Below, piece by piece: positions 63,711 through 64,000 of a stretch of 64,000 nucleotides of DNA (positions within the stretch are counted from its first letter, which is position 1; each line of letters starts with the position of its first letter). The notes below the pieces were generated by a model. That model did no database searches. It saw only the letters and a program-made list of their open reading frames with translations, and was not told where the DNA came from. The position numbers and the translations under genes are program-made. The DNA comes from Tenacibaculum pelagium (GTDB lineage Bacteria > Bacteroidota > Bacteroidia > Flavobacteriales > Flavobacteriaceae), in NCBI RefSeq assembly GCF_014062345.1, contig NZ_JACGLS010000001.1, positions 62,001 to 126,000 on the forward strand. The letters run 5' to 3'.

Positions 63711-64000
63711 ATGCAATCAATTAGAAACATCGCTATTATAGCCCACGTTGACCACGGTAAAACAACTTTGGTAGATAAAATTATAGATCAAGCTAAAATT
63801 TTAGACGATCGTAAAGAACGTACAGATTTATTGTTAGATAATAACGATTTAGAGCGTGAAAGAGGAATTACGATTCTTTCTAAAAACGTATCTGTAAACT
63901 ATAAGAACACTAAAATTAATGTAATTGATACACCTGGTCACGCCGATTTCGGAGGAGAAGTAGAACGTGTATTAAAAATGGCTGATGGTGTTTTATTATT
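63711..64000 (+). CDS. typA: Ribosome-associated GTPase TypA/BipA, N-terminal fragment
   Basis: The first 96 codons are visible; the gene runs off the window. [18 protein letters not shown] is the G1 P-loop, [17 protein letters not shown] the G2/switch I region, and [23 protein letters not shown] the G3 region. The [14 protein letters not shown] sequence separates TypA from EF-G and LepA. It is a translational GTPase involved in ribosome assembly and stress growth. Confidence 0.94.
   Translation, partial: MQSIRNIAIIAHVDHGKTTLVDKIIDQAKILDDRKERTDLLLDNNDLERERGITILSKNVSVNYKNTKINVIDTPGHADFGGEVERVLKMADGVLL

Noticed and set aside
1..64000. Mobile elements, CRISPR arrays, defence systems
   Set aside because: No transposase, integrase, phage gene, direct-repeat array or recognised defence gene was found; the gene order is of housekeeping type throughout.

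Overview
The window is an AT-rich chromosomal segment of a member of the Bacteroidota, almost certainly family Flavobacteriaceae. The evidence is the gene content (bacillithiol gene bshA, DUF3810, flavobacterial ECF sigma cassette, Mqo, LptA/OstA-like protein), promoters of the TAnnTTTG type and the near absence of Shine-Dalgarno sequences. The genus cannot be fixed from the sequence; a marine genus such as Tenacibaculum would fit. It is core chromosome: no insertion sequence, prophage, CRISPR array, rRNA or recognisable tRNA was seen.

Layout. 0-8 kb: three tandem secreted carboxypeptidase-regulatory-like proteins (one cut by the edge), dipeptidase E, folD, ffh, two DinB-fold proteins, a DoxX-like membrane protein, a secreted MsrB and an alpha/beta hydrolase. 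8-15.6 kb: M48 lipoprotein protease, MFS transporter, RluA-type pseudouridine synthase with a long N-terminal extension, two tandem long-chain acyl-CoA ligases. 15.7-21.2 kb (minus): threonine operon thrA-methyltransferase-thrB-thrC. 21.3-22.8 kb: a large unassigned protein. 22.9-35.3 kb (plus): leuACDB followed by ilvE-D-B-N-C-A, a full leucine/isoleucine/valine pathway. 35.3-45.9 kb: class III aminotransferase, OstA-like protein, PLP decarboxylase, purA, Fur-family regulator, RelA/SpoT, Mqo. 46-48.7 kb: sigma factor, anti-sigma-like protein and beta-barrel protein. 49.7-64 kb: rpsF-rpsR-rplI, lysA, pepT, DUF3810, dnaB, two secreted proteins, half a transketolase, bshA, aroB, proline dehydrogenase with a LETM1-like small protein, and the start of typA.

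The most interesting material is non-coding or in very short genes. Between leuB and ilvE there are two consecutive attenuators. Each has a 20-21 codon leader peptide packed with Ile/Val codons, then an intrinsic terminator, and each has a copy of the terminator 3' arm overlapping the leader stop codon, as required for an antiterminator. Upstream of thrA sits a 33-codon leader with Thr-Thr, Thr-Thr and Thr-Ile-Ile-Thr clusters. Together they suggest that the Thr to Ile/Val/Leu route is controlled by ribosome stalling in this lineage.

Flanking lysA are two paralogous putative small RNAs on the plus strand. Each has two hairpins presenting GGGG in the loop and a terminator, and each is preceded at the same distance by a conserved AGGGGG(A)TTTTCCTAT box. 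A third putative small RNA near 46.0 kb, with its own promoter and terminator, exposes a run of five C that could pair with these loops. These RNA calls rest on reading by eye and need a covariance search or transcript data.
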